A stretch of 64,000 nt of DNA from Eriocheir sinensis (lineage: Eukaryota; Arthropoda; Malacostraca; Decapoda; Varunidae). The notes under the pieces were generated by a model. That model saw only the letters and a program-made list of their open reading frames with translations. It made no database searches and was not told the DNA's origin. Below are positions 43,346 through 55,946 of this stretch, one piece after another. The stretch's first letter is position 1; each line of letters opens with the position of its first letter. The position numbers and the translations under genes are program-made. The stretch covers positions 6,452,920 through 6,516,919 of the forward strand of contig NC_066549.1 in assembly GCF_024679095.1 (NCBI RefSeq). The letters run 5' to 3'.

Positions 43346-44999
43346 TGCAGATTAGCCTCAGATTAGCCTAGATTAGCCAATGTTTTACATCTCCTCTGAC
43401 CCAATTCTGTTACTTAGCAAGTCTTTAGTATGCATCAAATATATTTTAAGATCAACATGCTGAATTTCTGAGGTAGGGCGATGCAATGAGAGAAGAGGTG
43501 ACAGAAGTACTTTCATCTATATTGCTTCTGAATGAAGCACATTATTATAGGATATTTATTCCATTCCAAAATGTTTTTGAAATTAGTATTTTAGTTATTT
43601 TGCTTGCATGTGATATGCACTTGCCTCACATCTTGCAGAGGTCTAAGAAATAGTTATTATAGTTACAGGACTGGGCAAAGCCTTCGGCTACATTTCAAAG
43701 TTGATGCTGGCAAAGGGCCGGTTTTGAACTGCTACCCATTGCTTAGACACTATGTAATGAGATGATTGTAGAGAGCATCCCCAAAATTAAATGAATGACT
43801 GTAAGAAGGTGTGTAAAGACACAGTGAGCATAATCATGAAAAAATGGGGTCCAGTAAACAATACTGCAGAAATTCTCTATCAATGTAAAATAAAGGAAGC
43901 AAGATGGACTAGCATCAGTATATGAGGGTTTGGTGGCTGTGGAGAAAGTTGCTGTTATGGGTAAGAGGGAGTGCACTGGAGCAGAGAGAAAGGAAGGCAT
44001 GGAATGCAAATGTCAAATAACAATAAGACTAAAGTAGGTGGTTAATAAAAGAATGACAGAAAAACAAAAAAAAGTAACACACCCACATAAAAAGATAAGT
44101 TATGTTGGGACAAGGTAATTATAGAATGAATAGGATTTAGATTATGGTTATGACAGATCACCTGATCAAGTTTCTCTCCACAGATATATGAGGGCATCAT
44201 AGTACTGCAAGCAAAACTCTACCTGATGTTGCCCAAGGGATTGGTTGCCTCATCAACAGCTGAAGTGATGCACCAGCTGGATGGGACCAGATTATCGTGG
44301 TGGCAACTTCAATCATTGTCCTGTGCTTGACAATTTTTGTCTTCCAAGGTTGTGGCTTGTTCAGCTGCTGAGAAAGTGGCAGTATTAGAGGCAGCTTCAT
44401 ATCATATTCTCTATCTCAGTATCTTCATCTCACCTCACATCACCTCACTTCACTTCACTTCTTTCCAGTAACCCAAAGGATGTTACCACAGTATGTATAT
44501 TTACCATAGTTTCATGCCACAGTCCATGCTGAAACCAGTTTATATTTTTTTCTCATGAAAGTCAATGCATGTAACCCCTTGAGCAAATCCATTCCTGCAC
44601 TTCACAAAGAATAACCACATCTCTTTAATCTGCATAACGGTGGACACACACTCATGCAGACTGGTAAATTATGAGATAATGGAATTACTGCTCAAATTAT
44701 TGCAGATATGCCTTGATATGAGTGATATAAAACAAGTATGGGTGAGTGATATAAAACAAGTATGGGTATTTTTTTTTCCAACAGATGCCTTCCCTGGCTT
44801 TTCCTTTGCTTGGCTACTTTTAATTTATCACGTTGTTGGTGTTACATGCCTGTTTTCTTAGCATTTCTTGTTTGAGGTGGCAATGGAATACAGAATCTAT
44901 ATAAATTCAGAAATACTATAAAGTTCATACACTAATTGCTATAACTGTCAATCACTCAACCACTGGAAGCATGTGCCAGGGCAGCTGAATGAACTATAG

Positions 45000-45130
45000 T
45001 ACATCCACCTTCACCCTTCCAAGTTCCTTTGACAGATGACCCAGTCAGTGATCCTCCTTGAGGCTTGTGATGTTCCATTGCCCACAACCAAGGCTTGGTT
45101 ACATGAGTAAGCACCACTTCTTCACCGTCC
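45000..45130 (-). mobile_element. Degenerate RTE-like scrap
   Basis: On the minus strand GGAACATCACAAGCCTCAAG and following bases parallel the GGAACATCTTGAGCCTC region of the fragment at 40940. No open frame is left. Confidence 0.25.
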
Positions 45131-45519
45131 CAACCGTCTCTTAAACAATTTTTCCTACATCAGTACAGTATACAAAAAAAAACTCACAAAGCATAAAATA
45201 AAATACCTGTGTGGACCACCTTCTCCTTAGTGATATCCTTGAATCAACTTTCTTGGCATAAGAAATTCAAATTTGGAGTTTTTGGATTTAATTTCTGGTG
45301 TAGAAAATTTGGACTCAGGATTTTTGGACCAGTGTAGTTTGAATCAACAGACGTTTACTGTACACATTTTTCTATCTAAAAATTGTAAATAATATAATTT
45401 TATAATTTTAAGTACATACAGAAAAAAATGTCATTTTACTGAAAATAAACTATTAAAAAGAAAAGTTTTTAAAATCCCCACAAGTTTTCATGACAAAAGG
45501 ATGTATAAGAAAGTATGGA

Positions 45520-45785
45520 CCCCCACAACCTCCCCCTCCTCCCCAACCCCCACAACCTCCTCCTCCACCCCCACAACCTCCTCACCAACCCCCACAACCT
45601 CCCCCTCCTCCCCAACCCCCACAACCTGCCCCTCCTCCCCAACCTCCACAACCTGCCCCTCCTCTCCAACCCCCACAACATCTTCCCCATCCCCCACAAT
45701 CTCCTCAACCCCCACAACCTCCTCCTCAACCCTGACAACCTCCTCCCCATCCCCCACAACCTCCTTCTCAACCTCCACAACCTCC
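45520..45785. repeat. CCCCACAACCTCCTCC-type tandem repeat
   Basis: An array of CCCACAACCTCC units spaced 12-30 bases. The minus strand carries repeated GGTTGTGGGGG, so G-quadruplex formation is possible. Confidence 0.9.
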
Positions 45786-46029
45786 ATTCTTCCTATCTCG
45801 GCCTATGCGTTGATTTTTTTTCATTCCCAAAATGGAGGTGAATACTAACAATAACCAAACAAACAAAAGTTGAGGCTGCGCTGTAGAAAAATAATGACAA
45901 GAAATCACAATATTCAACAACAATTATAATCTGAAATCTAGAGATACGTAATAGAACGTCCAGAAGCAATTAAATCACTCTGAATCAAGCCCCGATTTTC
46001 TGTTTCACACATGATTTATCCTAACACGA

Positions 46030-46240
46030 GCAGTCAGCGTGCGGGCGTGGTGATCCGGAGATCCACGTTCAAGGCCCGCCGCTACCAGCTGATAATTTCA
46101 AGTTATCGCCGAGTGGCCAAAAATAATCCACATGTTGTCCACTTTTTTTTTAACAGCAAAGGAGTCAGTTCAAGGGCATAAAAAAATGAAACAAATGTGA
46201 AAAAAAGCCCGCTACTCACTAGTAGCATCCTAGCATCCCT
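46030..46240 (+). mobile_element. tRNA-derived SINE, family A, second copy
   Basis: GTGCGGGCGTGGTGATCCG, a worn B box CGTTCAAGGCC and the shared CGCCGAGTGGCC body are followed by an A/T-rich tail ending AAAGCCCGCTACTCACTAG. Confidence 0.5.
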
Positions 46241-47279
46241 GACCAGCAAAGCTTCTTCAAGAGGAAACGGCGCCACTTTAATAATACTTGACCACGCCAC
46301 TGACGGGATGGGAGTCTGCCACCAGGGTCCGTTCAGGGAAGCCAATCGGTGCTAGTGGCCGCTCGTAGAATAAATACACCCAAGTTGTAATTAAGCTTAA
46401 AGCACCTTTGAATTCCACTCCATACCCGTTCTCTAGTGTGTGTATGGGGGGGGGAGGGGGGGGGGCGGTGCGTTCGAGTAAGCAAGGGCGTAAGGAAGTG
46501 CGTAAGTAAGTGTGAGTAGGATTGTCCCCCACCAGCCACACAAGCATCAATCCTTACCCTCCTCCCCAATCCCCGTCAGGTCAGGCCCCTCGAAGCTTCC
46601 TTTCAAGTTTCTCGGTTCTTTTCATCTTCCTCAGTCCTATTCCTGTCCTCCCCCCTCCCTGCACGTACTACTCTTCTTCGGCCTCTCGCAGTACTTCCCC
46701 TTAACCTTCTTGAGCCTCCCTCCCCGGGGCCGGTTCTCTTCGTAACTCCTGATGATATTCGGGCCTGATTGCACACCACTCCAAGCTGATTATTAACTGC
46801 GATTACAGGAGAGGTTGGAAACGCTCGCAGCTAGGGTGTCAGGGATCAGACCAGGCAAGATAAAGCAGCTTGAAATAACTACTATTTTTTTTTTTTTTTT
46901 TTTTTTTTTACAGCAGAGGAAGGAGCTCAATGAGAAAAAAAGGGCCCGCTAGTCACTGAAAAAAAAAAAACAACAAAAATGTGGAAATTAATCTCAACCA
47001 TCAGCCTAAGGATCTACGGTGGAGGGTATTAAAGGGCAGCATGATAAGGATGATGAAGGACGATGTAATAATAGAAGTTTGAAAGTCGCCATTATGAGGA
47101 CAACGAGGCAGAGGCGATTAAAAAAAAAAAAAAAAAAGGAACTGTGAGTACGCGAGGAACGAAAATTGAGAGCGGAATGGAAAGTAATCGAAGCCGAAAT
47201 CCAAGAGATAAATAGCGAAGATTGAAAATATATCACGAGGCAGCACAAACATTAGTCGAAAACTGAAAGAGATTAAGAG

Positions 47280-47960
47280 GAGGAAACGGTACGCGTAAGA
47301 GGTATTGGGAGATGAAGGGAGAAGGAGAAGAGAAGGAAGGAAAAGAAGGGGGAGCAGGAGCATGAAAAAGAGAAGTAGATAGAAGTGATGGTTTGAGGAG
47401 AAAGTGGTAGAGTAGAAAGAGTAGAAAAAAAAGAGAGGAGGGAGGAATGAAGAGCAAGAGAGAGAAGAGATGTGAGGAAGGGATGAGGAGGGTGAGAGAA
47501 GGAGGAGGAGGAGCATGTAAAAGAGAAGTAAAAGTAGGAGAAGGAGGTGATGTTTTGAGGAGCAAGTGGAAGAGTAGAAAGAGGGGAGAAGTGTGAGGGA
47601 GTTAGGGAAGGGGAGGAGGATGAGAGAAGAAGGAAGAGGGGGAGCAGAAGCATGGAAAAAAAAAAAAGAAGAAGCAATAAGAGGAGGTGGAGACAGTAGT
47701 AGAGTAGAAAGAGGGGAAAAAAGTGGGAGAGAGAGAGTGGGATAAAGAGCAAGAGAAGGAAGAGATGTGAGGGAGGGATGGTAGGAAGGGGTGCTGAAGG
47801 TATTGGTAGGAAGGAGGAACAGGAGGAGGAGGAGGAGGAGGAGGAAGGGCAAGAAGGAAGGAGGGAGGGAGGGAGAGAGAGTAGGAGAGAGAGAGAGAGG
47901 CAGGCCCGTGAGAGCTGACTGCAGTATTGATCACAGCTTACTGAGGAGGAGGGAGGTGGA
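47280..47960. repeat. Purine-rich tract
   Basis: 680 bases of mostly A and G, rich in GAGAGAAG and GGAGGA, with repeated GCATG(A)AAAAGAGAAG blocks at 47370, 47515 and 47650. No gene is supported. Confidence 0.85.
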
Positions 47961-48177
47961 GAGGTGTACCGCGGTTTGGCCTCCGGGACACACCACACCT
48001 CACACTCTCTCTCGCAGGTGTCTCCCTACCCTTACACACACCTGGCCGACGCACCTACGCACCAGCAGGAGCCTTTAAACAGCGTAGCCGCCAAAGCGTA
48101 GGGCGGCACGCATCTGACGGCCATAAAACCCCTTGCGTCAGAGGCAGCATCCTCACGGAGCAGCCCGGCCAAGAGGT

Positions 48178-48515
48178 GTTGTGTGTGGAGATGGATGTGT
48201 GGAAACCGGGATATTGAAGGCTTGTGGGAGAGAGTGGAGTGAAGGTTTGTGAGTAGGTGTGTTACTAATGAGTGTACAAACGTGACAGAAACGAATAAGG
48301 CAAGGAAAAGGCTGATAACTGAGTGAAAAGGTGAGATAGAGGTTTGTGTTGTGTGTGGAGATGGTGTGCGGAAACCAGTACTCTGAAGGCTTGAGGAGGG
48401 GCATGAAGGGATGATATATGAAAAAGTGGGCTTATAGTGAATGTCCAAACGTGACGGAAACAAATAAGGGCAGAGAAAAGGCTCATAAACCGGTGAAAAC
48501 GAAGACGCCGCTGGA
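48178..48515. repeat. Two imperfect 170-bp direct repeats
   Basis: GTGTGTGGAGATGG at 48181 and 48351, and AAAAGGCT.ATAA at 48306 and 48476, keep a 170-base spacing. Between them ACAAACGTGACAGAAACGAA and CCAAACGTGACGGAAACAAA also correspond. Confidence 0.75.
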
Positions 48516-48895
48516 CGCCTTCTCGATGTAAACAAACCGACACGGAGCCTCCACTCCAAGGCACCGCGCAAGAGCCTGCAAGCACGGCCGTCGTCTGGAC
48601 TGGCCGGGGTAAGCAGGCATGGTGTTCTGAAGGGCCGGGGCAAGTCACATGTGGTAGTCTTGACTTACTGCGTGCTGTGAGTGGCTGGTTAGCTGACCGG
48701 TTGCTGAACTGAGTGTAGGCGAGTATGCGGCTCTGTGTGTGTGTGTGTGTGTGTATAATGAGGATATCAAGTAAGAACTGTAAGATGATTTCCTTCTTGT
48801 TATGGCCTTAGCTTTTATGCCATGAAGGTTATTACGTAGAGGAGACTAATTAAACTAGAAGGGAATTAAAGTAGCTGTATAGGACGGCAATAGTA

Positions 48896-49093
<198 letters not shown>

Positions 49094-49196
49094 AACTGAT
49101 GAGTTATACTATCGTTAGTCTCCTAATTAGGGTTTTAAACAAATGAGGATGACTTAATCAATGAGATTATGGAGGGTAATGAAGAAGACCAATAAC

Positions 49197-49239
<43 letters not shown>

Positions 49240-49259
49240 ACAACAACAACAACAATAAT

Positions 49260-49299
<40 letters not shown>

Positions 49300-49321
49300 G
49301 TTCTTCTTCTTCTTCTTCTTC

Positions 49322-49386
<65 letters not shown>
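49197..49386. repeat. Compound trinucleotide array (TAG)(CAA)(TAA)(TTC)(TTA)
   Basis: Five successive trinucleotide blocks. The AAT block at about 49253-49299 and the ATT block at about 49321-49386 are complementary and enclose the TTC block. Confidence 0.93.
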
Positions 49387-49436
49387 TTAAGAATAATAAT
49401 GTCTGATTTGCAATTTTGCTTATTATTTGAAAGACA

Positions 49437-49858
49437 GTCAGTCAGTCAATCAGTCAATTTGCCAGTCAGTCAGTTAGCCAGTAAATCAGTCAGTCAGTCA
49501 CCTATATCATTCGTTAGTCTGCCAGCCAGTCAGTCGGTCAATCAGCCAATCAATCAGTCTGCTAATTAATCAGTCAGCCAGTCAGTCAGTCGACCAGTCA
49601 GTTAATCATTTATATTATCCGCCTTTCAACCAACCAGTCACCCAACTAGTCAGTCAGTCAGCCAGCCAATCAGTCAGTCAGCCATTCAGTCAGTCAGTCA
49701 GTCAGTCAGCCAGTCAGTCAGTCAGCCAGTCAGTCAGCCAGTCAGTCAGCCAGTCAGTCAGCCAGTCACCCAACTAGTCAGTCAGTCAGCCAGCCGATCA
49801 GCCAATCAGTCAGTCAGCCATTCAGTCAGTCAGTCAGTCAGTCAGTCAGTCAGTCAGT
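49437..49858. repeat. Degenerate (CAGT)n tetranucleotide array
   Basis: 420 bases of CAGT with CAGC, CAAT and TAGT variants. ACCAGTCACCCAACTAGTCA-type blocks recur at about 49632 and 49760, which shows local duplication. Confidence 0.93.
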
Positions 49859-50679
49859 TGGCTCCATGTTCTTGTTAGCACCTTTCCAACGATTATCCCT
49901 CCCTCTTCCTCTCCAGCTTCTCCGTCTTTTCCTTCCTTCCTTTCTTTCTTGCTACGTGTTATCATTTAGTCTCTTCCTCCTCATTCGCCTCCTCCTTCCC
50001 TTTTCATGTCTGTTTCATCTTCACTCTCCTTCCTGACCCTCCCCTTATTTATTCCTTTCTCCCGTACACAGCTTTTTCATGTTGCCTTCCTCCTCCTCTT
50101 CTTCCTTCTTCGCCTCAACCTCTCTTTAAATCTCTTCTTCACTTTTCTTTCTAACTTCCCGATCCCGACTCCTTCCCCGTATTCATTCATTTATCCCGTT
50201 CAATTCCTCTTCCTCCTCATCCTCCTTCTCTTCCTCTTCCTCCTCCTCCTCCTCCTGCTTCTGCTTTTCCTCTTCTTCCATCTCCTCTTCCTCCAAGGTT
50301 GTGTTTCCCTCGGGTGAGTACAAGGGACGTGGCCGACAGAGTTGAGGAGTGGATGTATATGGCAAGGGAAGGAACCCGCCCATTCGTTGTCTTATAGTGC
50401 TGGAGGGAATGACTTAGGTAGGGTGAAGAGTAAAGAGTTGTTCAGGCGTGCCAGGGAAACACGGGGGAAAATTAGGGATAAAGGAGGGATCCCTATCGTA
50501 TGTGGTGTCCTGCCAAGAAGGGGCGGGGCGTTGGTGGTGGGCGGCTCTCCAAGGCAATAAGTAAACTTCGACAACTGGGCCCTGGGGTGGGGTGCACCTA
50601 TCAGTAAAGGGGATTGAGGGCTCACACGCTTCCACCTCTCACATCAAAGCCCAAAAGGAGATTAATCGAGTTCTTACGA

Positions 50680-51022
50680 GTGTTTTTTTTTTTTTTTTTA
50701 CGTTCATGGTGCAGATGTGTCAAACTACCACCTCTTTATTTTTTTTTATTTTTTTTGGTTGCAGCGAGTGGCGGGCTTTTTTTTTATTATAGTTTCCTTT
50801 TTTTTGTGCCCTTGAGCTGTCTCCTTTGTTGTGAAAAAAAAGGTCATCAAACTACCCATGGAAATGCCCACTCTCTTACAAAAGCCTCGTCAAATTAGCG
50901 TTCTTTGGCTATACGAAATGTTTTAAAATATGGCCCACAGGTATTCCCAGACTCCCATGAACAAGCACTTGGCCTCTTGCACGATTTTATACGATAGACG
51001 AGGGAGGAGAACCACGGAACAC
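50680..51022 (-). mobile_element. SINE-like element with T-rich runs
   Basis: GCAGCGAGTGGCGGGC, T runs, and GTGCCCTTGAGCTGTCTCCT are the reverse of AAGGAGTCAGTTCAAGGGCA and AAGCCCGCTACTCACT at 46160-46220. The sharing shows a dispersed family. Confidence 0.4.
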
Positions 51023-51171
51023 TCTTACAAAAGCCTCGTCAAATTAGCGTTCTTTGGCTATACGAAATGTTTTAAAATATGGCCCACAGGTATTCCCAGA
51101 CTCCCATGAACAAGCACTTGGCCTCTTGCACGATTTTATACGATAGACGAGGGAGGAGGACCACGGAGAAA
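50874..51171. repeat. 149-bp tandem duplication, two copies
   Basis: The stretch from CTCTTACAAAAGCCTCGTCA to GACGAGGGAGGAGAACCACG is repeated 149 bases on with only a couple of changes (GGAGAACC to GGAGGACC), so it is recent. Confidence 0.93.
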
Positions 51172-51295
51172 GGCCATGTAGTTCAGCGTACAACTAGGCG
51201 GTTACGTATTTATCGTTGCGTGGGAACTATACTATATGTCCTAAAGGGGAAAGTTGCAAATGTAGAAGTATTAAATGTGATGCCAATCCTTATCA

Positions 51296-51808
51296 CGACC
51301 CAGCCTCTCCCTCACCTCCTCCCCTGCCTCTTATTCCTCCCCTTTACTTCCCTTCGCTCTTCTAATACTCTCACGCCCTTAAACTTTTCCTTTCTTTTCC
51401 TTCACTCTCTATCGCATTTTCTCTCACGTCCCCATTCTTTTCTCGAATATCTCTCCTTTTCCTCTATCTCCCTCTTGCTTCTCTAACACTTTCCCTTCCT
51501 TTCCTTTCCTTTTCTGTCCTTTCCTACCCTTTCCTATCCTTTCCTTTCCTTTCCTTGCCAACCGTTTCCTTTTCTTTCGTATCCTTTCATTTCCACACCT
51601 TTCCTTTCCTTTCCTTTCCTTTTCTTCCTTTCCTCTCGTAAACTTTCCTCCTTTACTCCCTTCCACCCTTCACGCTTTTATCACTCTCGCTCTCTCTCTC
51701 TCTCTTCTAGCCCTTTCATTTCCTTTTCTGTCCTTTCATTTTCCTATCCTTTCCTTTCCTTTACTTTTTCTTCCTCTCCTTTACTCTCTTCCACCTTTCA
51801 CGCTTCTC

Positions 51809-51899
<91 letters not shown>

Positions 51900-51960
51900 G
51901 CACTTTAATTTCCTTGTCCTTCCTTTCTTTCCCTCATCTTCTTTCCTTCCCAAAAACTTT
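51296..51960. repeat. Pyrimidine tract including CCTTTCCTTT and (CT)n
   Basis: Mostly C and T. CTTTCCTTTC pentanucleotide repeats run from 51490 to 51760 and a pure CT run from 51816 to 51895. Confidence 0.93.
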
Positions 51961-52047
51961 CCTCACACTCGCCTCCCCCCCTCCCCCCCAACGACCTCCT
52001 TTCTTCCCTGTCAGTGGTCAGTCTTCTCTTCATATCCCCTTAACTTT

Positions 52048-52051
<4 letters not shown>

Positions 52052-52092
<41 letters not shown>

Positions 52093-52135
52093 ACGCACAC
52101 GCACAGAGACAGAGACACAGACACACAGACACACA

Positions 52136-52203
<68 letters not shown>
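52052..52203. repeat. (CA)n microsatellite with CACG/CAGA variants
   Basis: About 75 dinucleotides with ACGC and AGAC interruptions at 52081-52135. Confidence 0.95.
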
Positions 52204-52205
<2 letters not shown>

Positions 52206-52270
52206 GTAGAAGAAATATAGAAGGGAAGGAAGAGGAGGAGAGAGAGGAGGAAAACAAGGGTATAAATAAC

Positions 52271-52274
52271 ACAC

Positions 52275-52337
<63 letters not shown>
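52271..52337. repeat. (CA)n microsatellite
   Basis: About 33 CA units with one CG. Confidence 0.95.
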
Positions 52338-52340
<3 letters not shown>

Positions 52341-52639
52341 TTAGGGAATTAATCATAGGGATCCATATCTTAATTAGCTCGGCCCTGCCCACCTGGCCGG
52401 CTCACCTGACCTTGTGTCACCATTATCGTCATTACCTTGATGAAGAGGGGGGGGGGGGGCAGGAGGAGGAGGAGGAGGAGGAGGTGTAAAGGGGAGCAGA
52501 TGATGAAGAGAATTATAGGAATGAGGGCAAGGGAGGAGGAGGAACACAAAGAAACACAAAGGAAGAACAAACAACAGCAGACCTTACGGGGCTGTTTGTG
52601 ACAAGCTAAACTAACTATCTAATTAAAGGTGGAAGATGA

Positions 52640-54941
52640 AGGACAGCAAAGGCGAAGGGAGGAGGAGGAGGAGGAGGAGGAGGAGGAGAAAACAGGGAGG
52701 TAAGGAAAAGGACGAGATAGAGACAATGAATGGAATAGGAAAGAAAGGAAGGAAAAGGAAGAAAAAAAAGTATGGAAGAGAGGAGGGTGAGGTAAATTAG
52801 AGAGACGGGTGAAGGAAAAAGACGGGAAGTGAAATACAGAAAACAGAGAAGGAAAAGCGGACTAGAGAGAACGGGGAGTGAAAGGAGAATAATTATAATA
52901 GAGGAGGATAGAGAAATGCAGGGAAGGAGAAAGGAAAGTAGGGAAGGAATGGGGAGAAGGAAAGAAGAGTGAAGAGAAAAGAAAGGAAAAAAAGAGGAAA
53001 AACGAAGAAAGAAAACAAAGACAACGAAAGAGGGAAGAGGGAAAAATGTATAAGATAAAAGTGGAAGAAGAAAATGGAAGAGAGAAAATAAGCGGAGGAA
53101 AGGAGGGAAGGGAAGGAAATGAACGGACAGAGATATGAGGAGAAAAAAAATAAGATACGTAAAGATCGAAGGAAGGAAGGACGAAAGAGGGGAGAGAAAA
53201 AGGAGGACAAGTCAGAGGAGGAGCAGAAGGAGGAGGAGGAGGAGGAGGAGGTGGGGAAGGGAGGGGAGGGGACAAGGGAAGGCAACGGGGAGAGAGTGGA
53301 CTGAAGGGAAGAGAGGGGAAGGGAAGGGAATGGTAGGAGAGGGGAAGGGAGTGGGAGGAGAGAAGAAGGGAGTGGAGGAGAAGAGAGGGCAAGGGAAGGG
53401 AGGGCGTGGTAGGTCTGGGACAGGGGAAGGGAAGGTAAGGAGGCAGGGGAGGAGAGGGGAAGGGAGGGAAGGGACTAGAAGAGAAGGGGAGGGCAAGGGA
53501 AGGGAGGGTAGGGCGTGGTAGGAATGGGACAGGGGAAGGGAAGGAAGGGAGGCAGGGGAGGAGAGGGGAAGGGAAGGGTAGGAGAAGGGGAGGGCAAGGG
53601 ACAGGGGAGGGTAGGGCGTGGTAGGACTGGGACAAGGGAAGGGAAGGAAGAGAGGCAAGGAGAGGGGAGGGGAGGGGAAGGGAAGGGAGGGAAAGGGCGT
53701 GCCATTCCAAGCATTATTAAGGTCAGCGTGCGTGGGAAGTTAGTAGGCCAGGTCAGAAGGTCAAGGCCGCCCGCTGTCTGGGGTCCGAGGTCACGAAGGC
53801 AGACGAGGGGCCGGAGAGGAAGGAGGCAATGAGGGATAAAGGTATGAAGAAGAAAGGAAAGAGAAAGAAGGAAGAAGGAGGAAAGGAAGAAAGAGGGAAG
53901 GAAGAAAGAGAAAAGGAAGAAAGAGAAAAGGAAGAGAGGGAAGGAATAACGGAACGAAAAATGAAGGAAAAAAAGGAGGCAGGAGGAATAATGTGAAGAT
54001 GGAAGGAGGAAGAGAGGAAGGGGAAGGAAGGAAAAGGAAGAGAGGCAGAAGGAGAAAGAACGAAAAGAGAAGGAGGAAGAACGGAAAGAGAAGGAGAAGA
54101 AGAGGGAGGGAGGAAAGAGGGAGAACGGAAAGAGATGCAAAGAGAGGAAGGGAAGCAGAATGAAAAGCGAGGAGATGAAAGGAAAAGGAAGGGGAACATG
54201 TAAGAAGCAAGGAAGGAAGGAAGGAGGGAAGAAGGGAAGGAAGGAGGGAAGGAAGGAGGGAAGGAGGGAAGGAAGGAGGGAAGAAGGAAAGGAAGGAGGG
54301 AAGAAAGGAAGGAAGGAAGGAGGGAAGAAGGGAAGAAAGGAAGGTGAGAAGAAAGAAGGGAAGGAAGGAAGAAGGAAAGGAAGGAGGGAAGCAAGGAAGG
54401 AGGGAAGAAGGGAAGGAAGGAAGAAAGGAAAGAGGGGAGAAAGGAAGGAGAGAAGAAAGAAGGGAAGGAAGGAAAGAGAGAAAGAGAAGATAGCAACAAC
54501 AACCAGGATGAAAGGAAGGGAAACTAAACAAGGAATGAAGGAAAAAGGAAAGTAAGGAAGGCAGGAAAGAAAAAAAGCAAGGAAAGGAAAGGAAGCCAAA
54601 CGTAGTAAATAAAGGTTGACAAAAACTATGGTAGAGAGGTTGACAGAGGGCAATGGAAAGCCTGAATTAGAGGTTGGTGGAAAGGTTGATCGAGAGGGTT
54701 GACAAGCTGGCATTGAGGGTTGGGAAAAGGATGACAAAAGGAGGCAATAGAAAAAAAAAGTGAAATGGCAAGGAAAAAGGAAATTAGGGAAAAGACTGAA
54801 GATAAATGAGAAATGGAGGGTAGATAGGAGAGGGAGAGAAGGGGAGGGTAGAAAGGAGAGAGGGCGAAGGGAGAGAGAGAGAGGGGGAGGGAGGGAAGAA
54901 AGAAGGTAAAACAAAAAAAGGGAGAGAAGGGGAGGGTAGAA

Positions 54942-54998
<57 letters not shown>

Positions 54999-55130
54999 CA
55001 ACCGAAAGCAAAAAAAAAGAACAGGAGCAAAGAAAGGAAGGAAAGAAAGGGAGGAAAAGAGGAAATCAGGGAGGAAGGGAGAGAGGAATGACGGGAGGAA
55101 GGGGGGGGTAACGAGGGGGGGGTGGGGCGT
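52640..55130. repeat. 2.5-kb purine tract
   Basis: Almost pure A/G on the plus strand with GGAAGGGAAGG, GGAAGGAAGGAGGGAAG and a GA run at 54945-54992. It yields long spurious Ser/Leu/Pro/Phe frames on the minus strand. Confidence 0.93.
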
Positions 55131-55808
55131 TCTCATCATCTATCCTCAATCAAGGTTTCTTTTTCAGCGCGTCGGTCAGTCACTCAGGTAGGCCGGGAGG
55201 AAGAGGAGGTGAGGGAAGCAGCGCGAGAGAGTGAGGGAGTGAGGGAGTGACCTGCCGCTCCTGACGAAGGGGCTGAAGGGGAAGGGACAGAAGATAACGA
55301 AGAACAAAGATTGAAGAAAGAAAAAACATTATAGCTTACAGAACACCACAAGAAATAAACTTAAAAAAAGGTAAAGAACGAGAAGGAATACGAGAACGAC
55401 GAAGCAACTGATGACGATGACGAGGAGAGAGAGACAGGAGGACCGTATAGTGCAGTGTTACCAGTGACAAGCCTTGAGAGAGAGATTTAAAGGAAAACAC
55501 CCAAGGCAGTGTTACAATTATACTTGAACGGCGAAAGCAAGTAGTGGAGGAAAGGAAAATAGAAGGAAAAAAGTCCAACAGTGAAGGTAAAACTAAAGCA
55601 TTGAAGGATCGGGAATGTGTTAATATTACAATAGGCTCAACGGTAAGGAGGATGAAATCGGAGGGGAAATGGCTAGACAGGTGATATTGTTGTTAGTGGT
55701 TGTCACTAGTACAATTAAAAGCCTTTATAGTGAAGTTCTGTCAATAGTTTAGACACAAGGGAAGTTGACCAAATAATAAATCAGCGTGGTTAGACTTTTC
55801 GTAGACGG

Positions 55809-55946
<138 letters not shown>

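Noticed and set aside
45490..45848. Pro/Gln-rich and Val/Gly-rich frames on both strands
   Set aside because: They are products of the CCCCACAACCTCC tandem repeat.
47118..47998. Overlapping Leu/Ser/Phe-rich minus-strand frames of up to 244 residues
   Set aside because: They are compositional frames over a purine tract, in three frames at once.
53475..55139. A 554-residue Ser/Leu/Phe/Pro-rich frame on the minus strand, which could look like a secreted or membrane protein
   Set aside because: The tract is purine-only on the opposite strand, so stops are rare by composition. The pattern follows GGAAG repeats.
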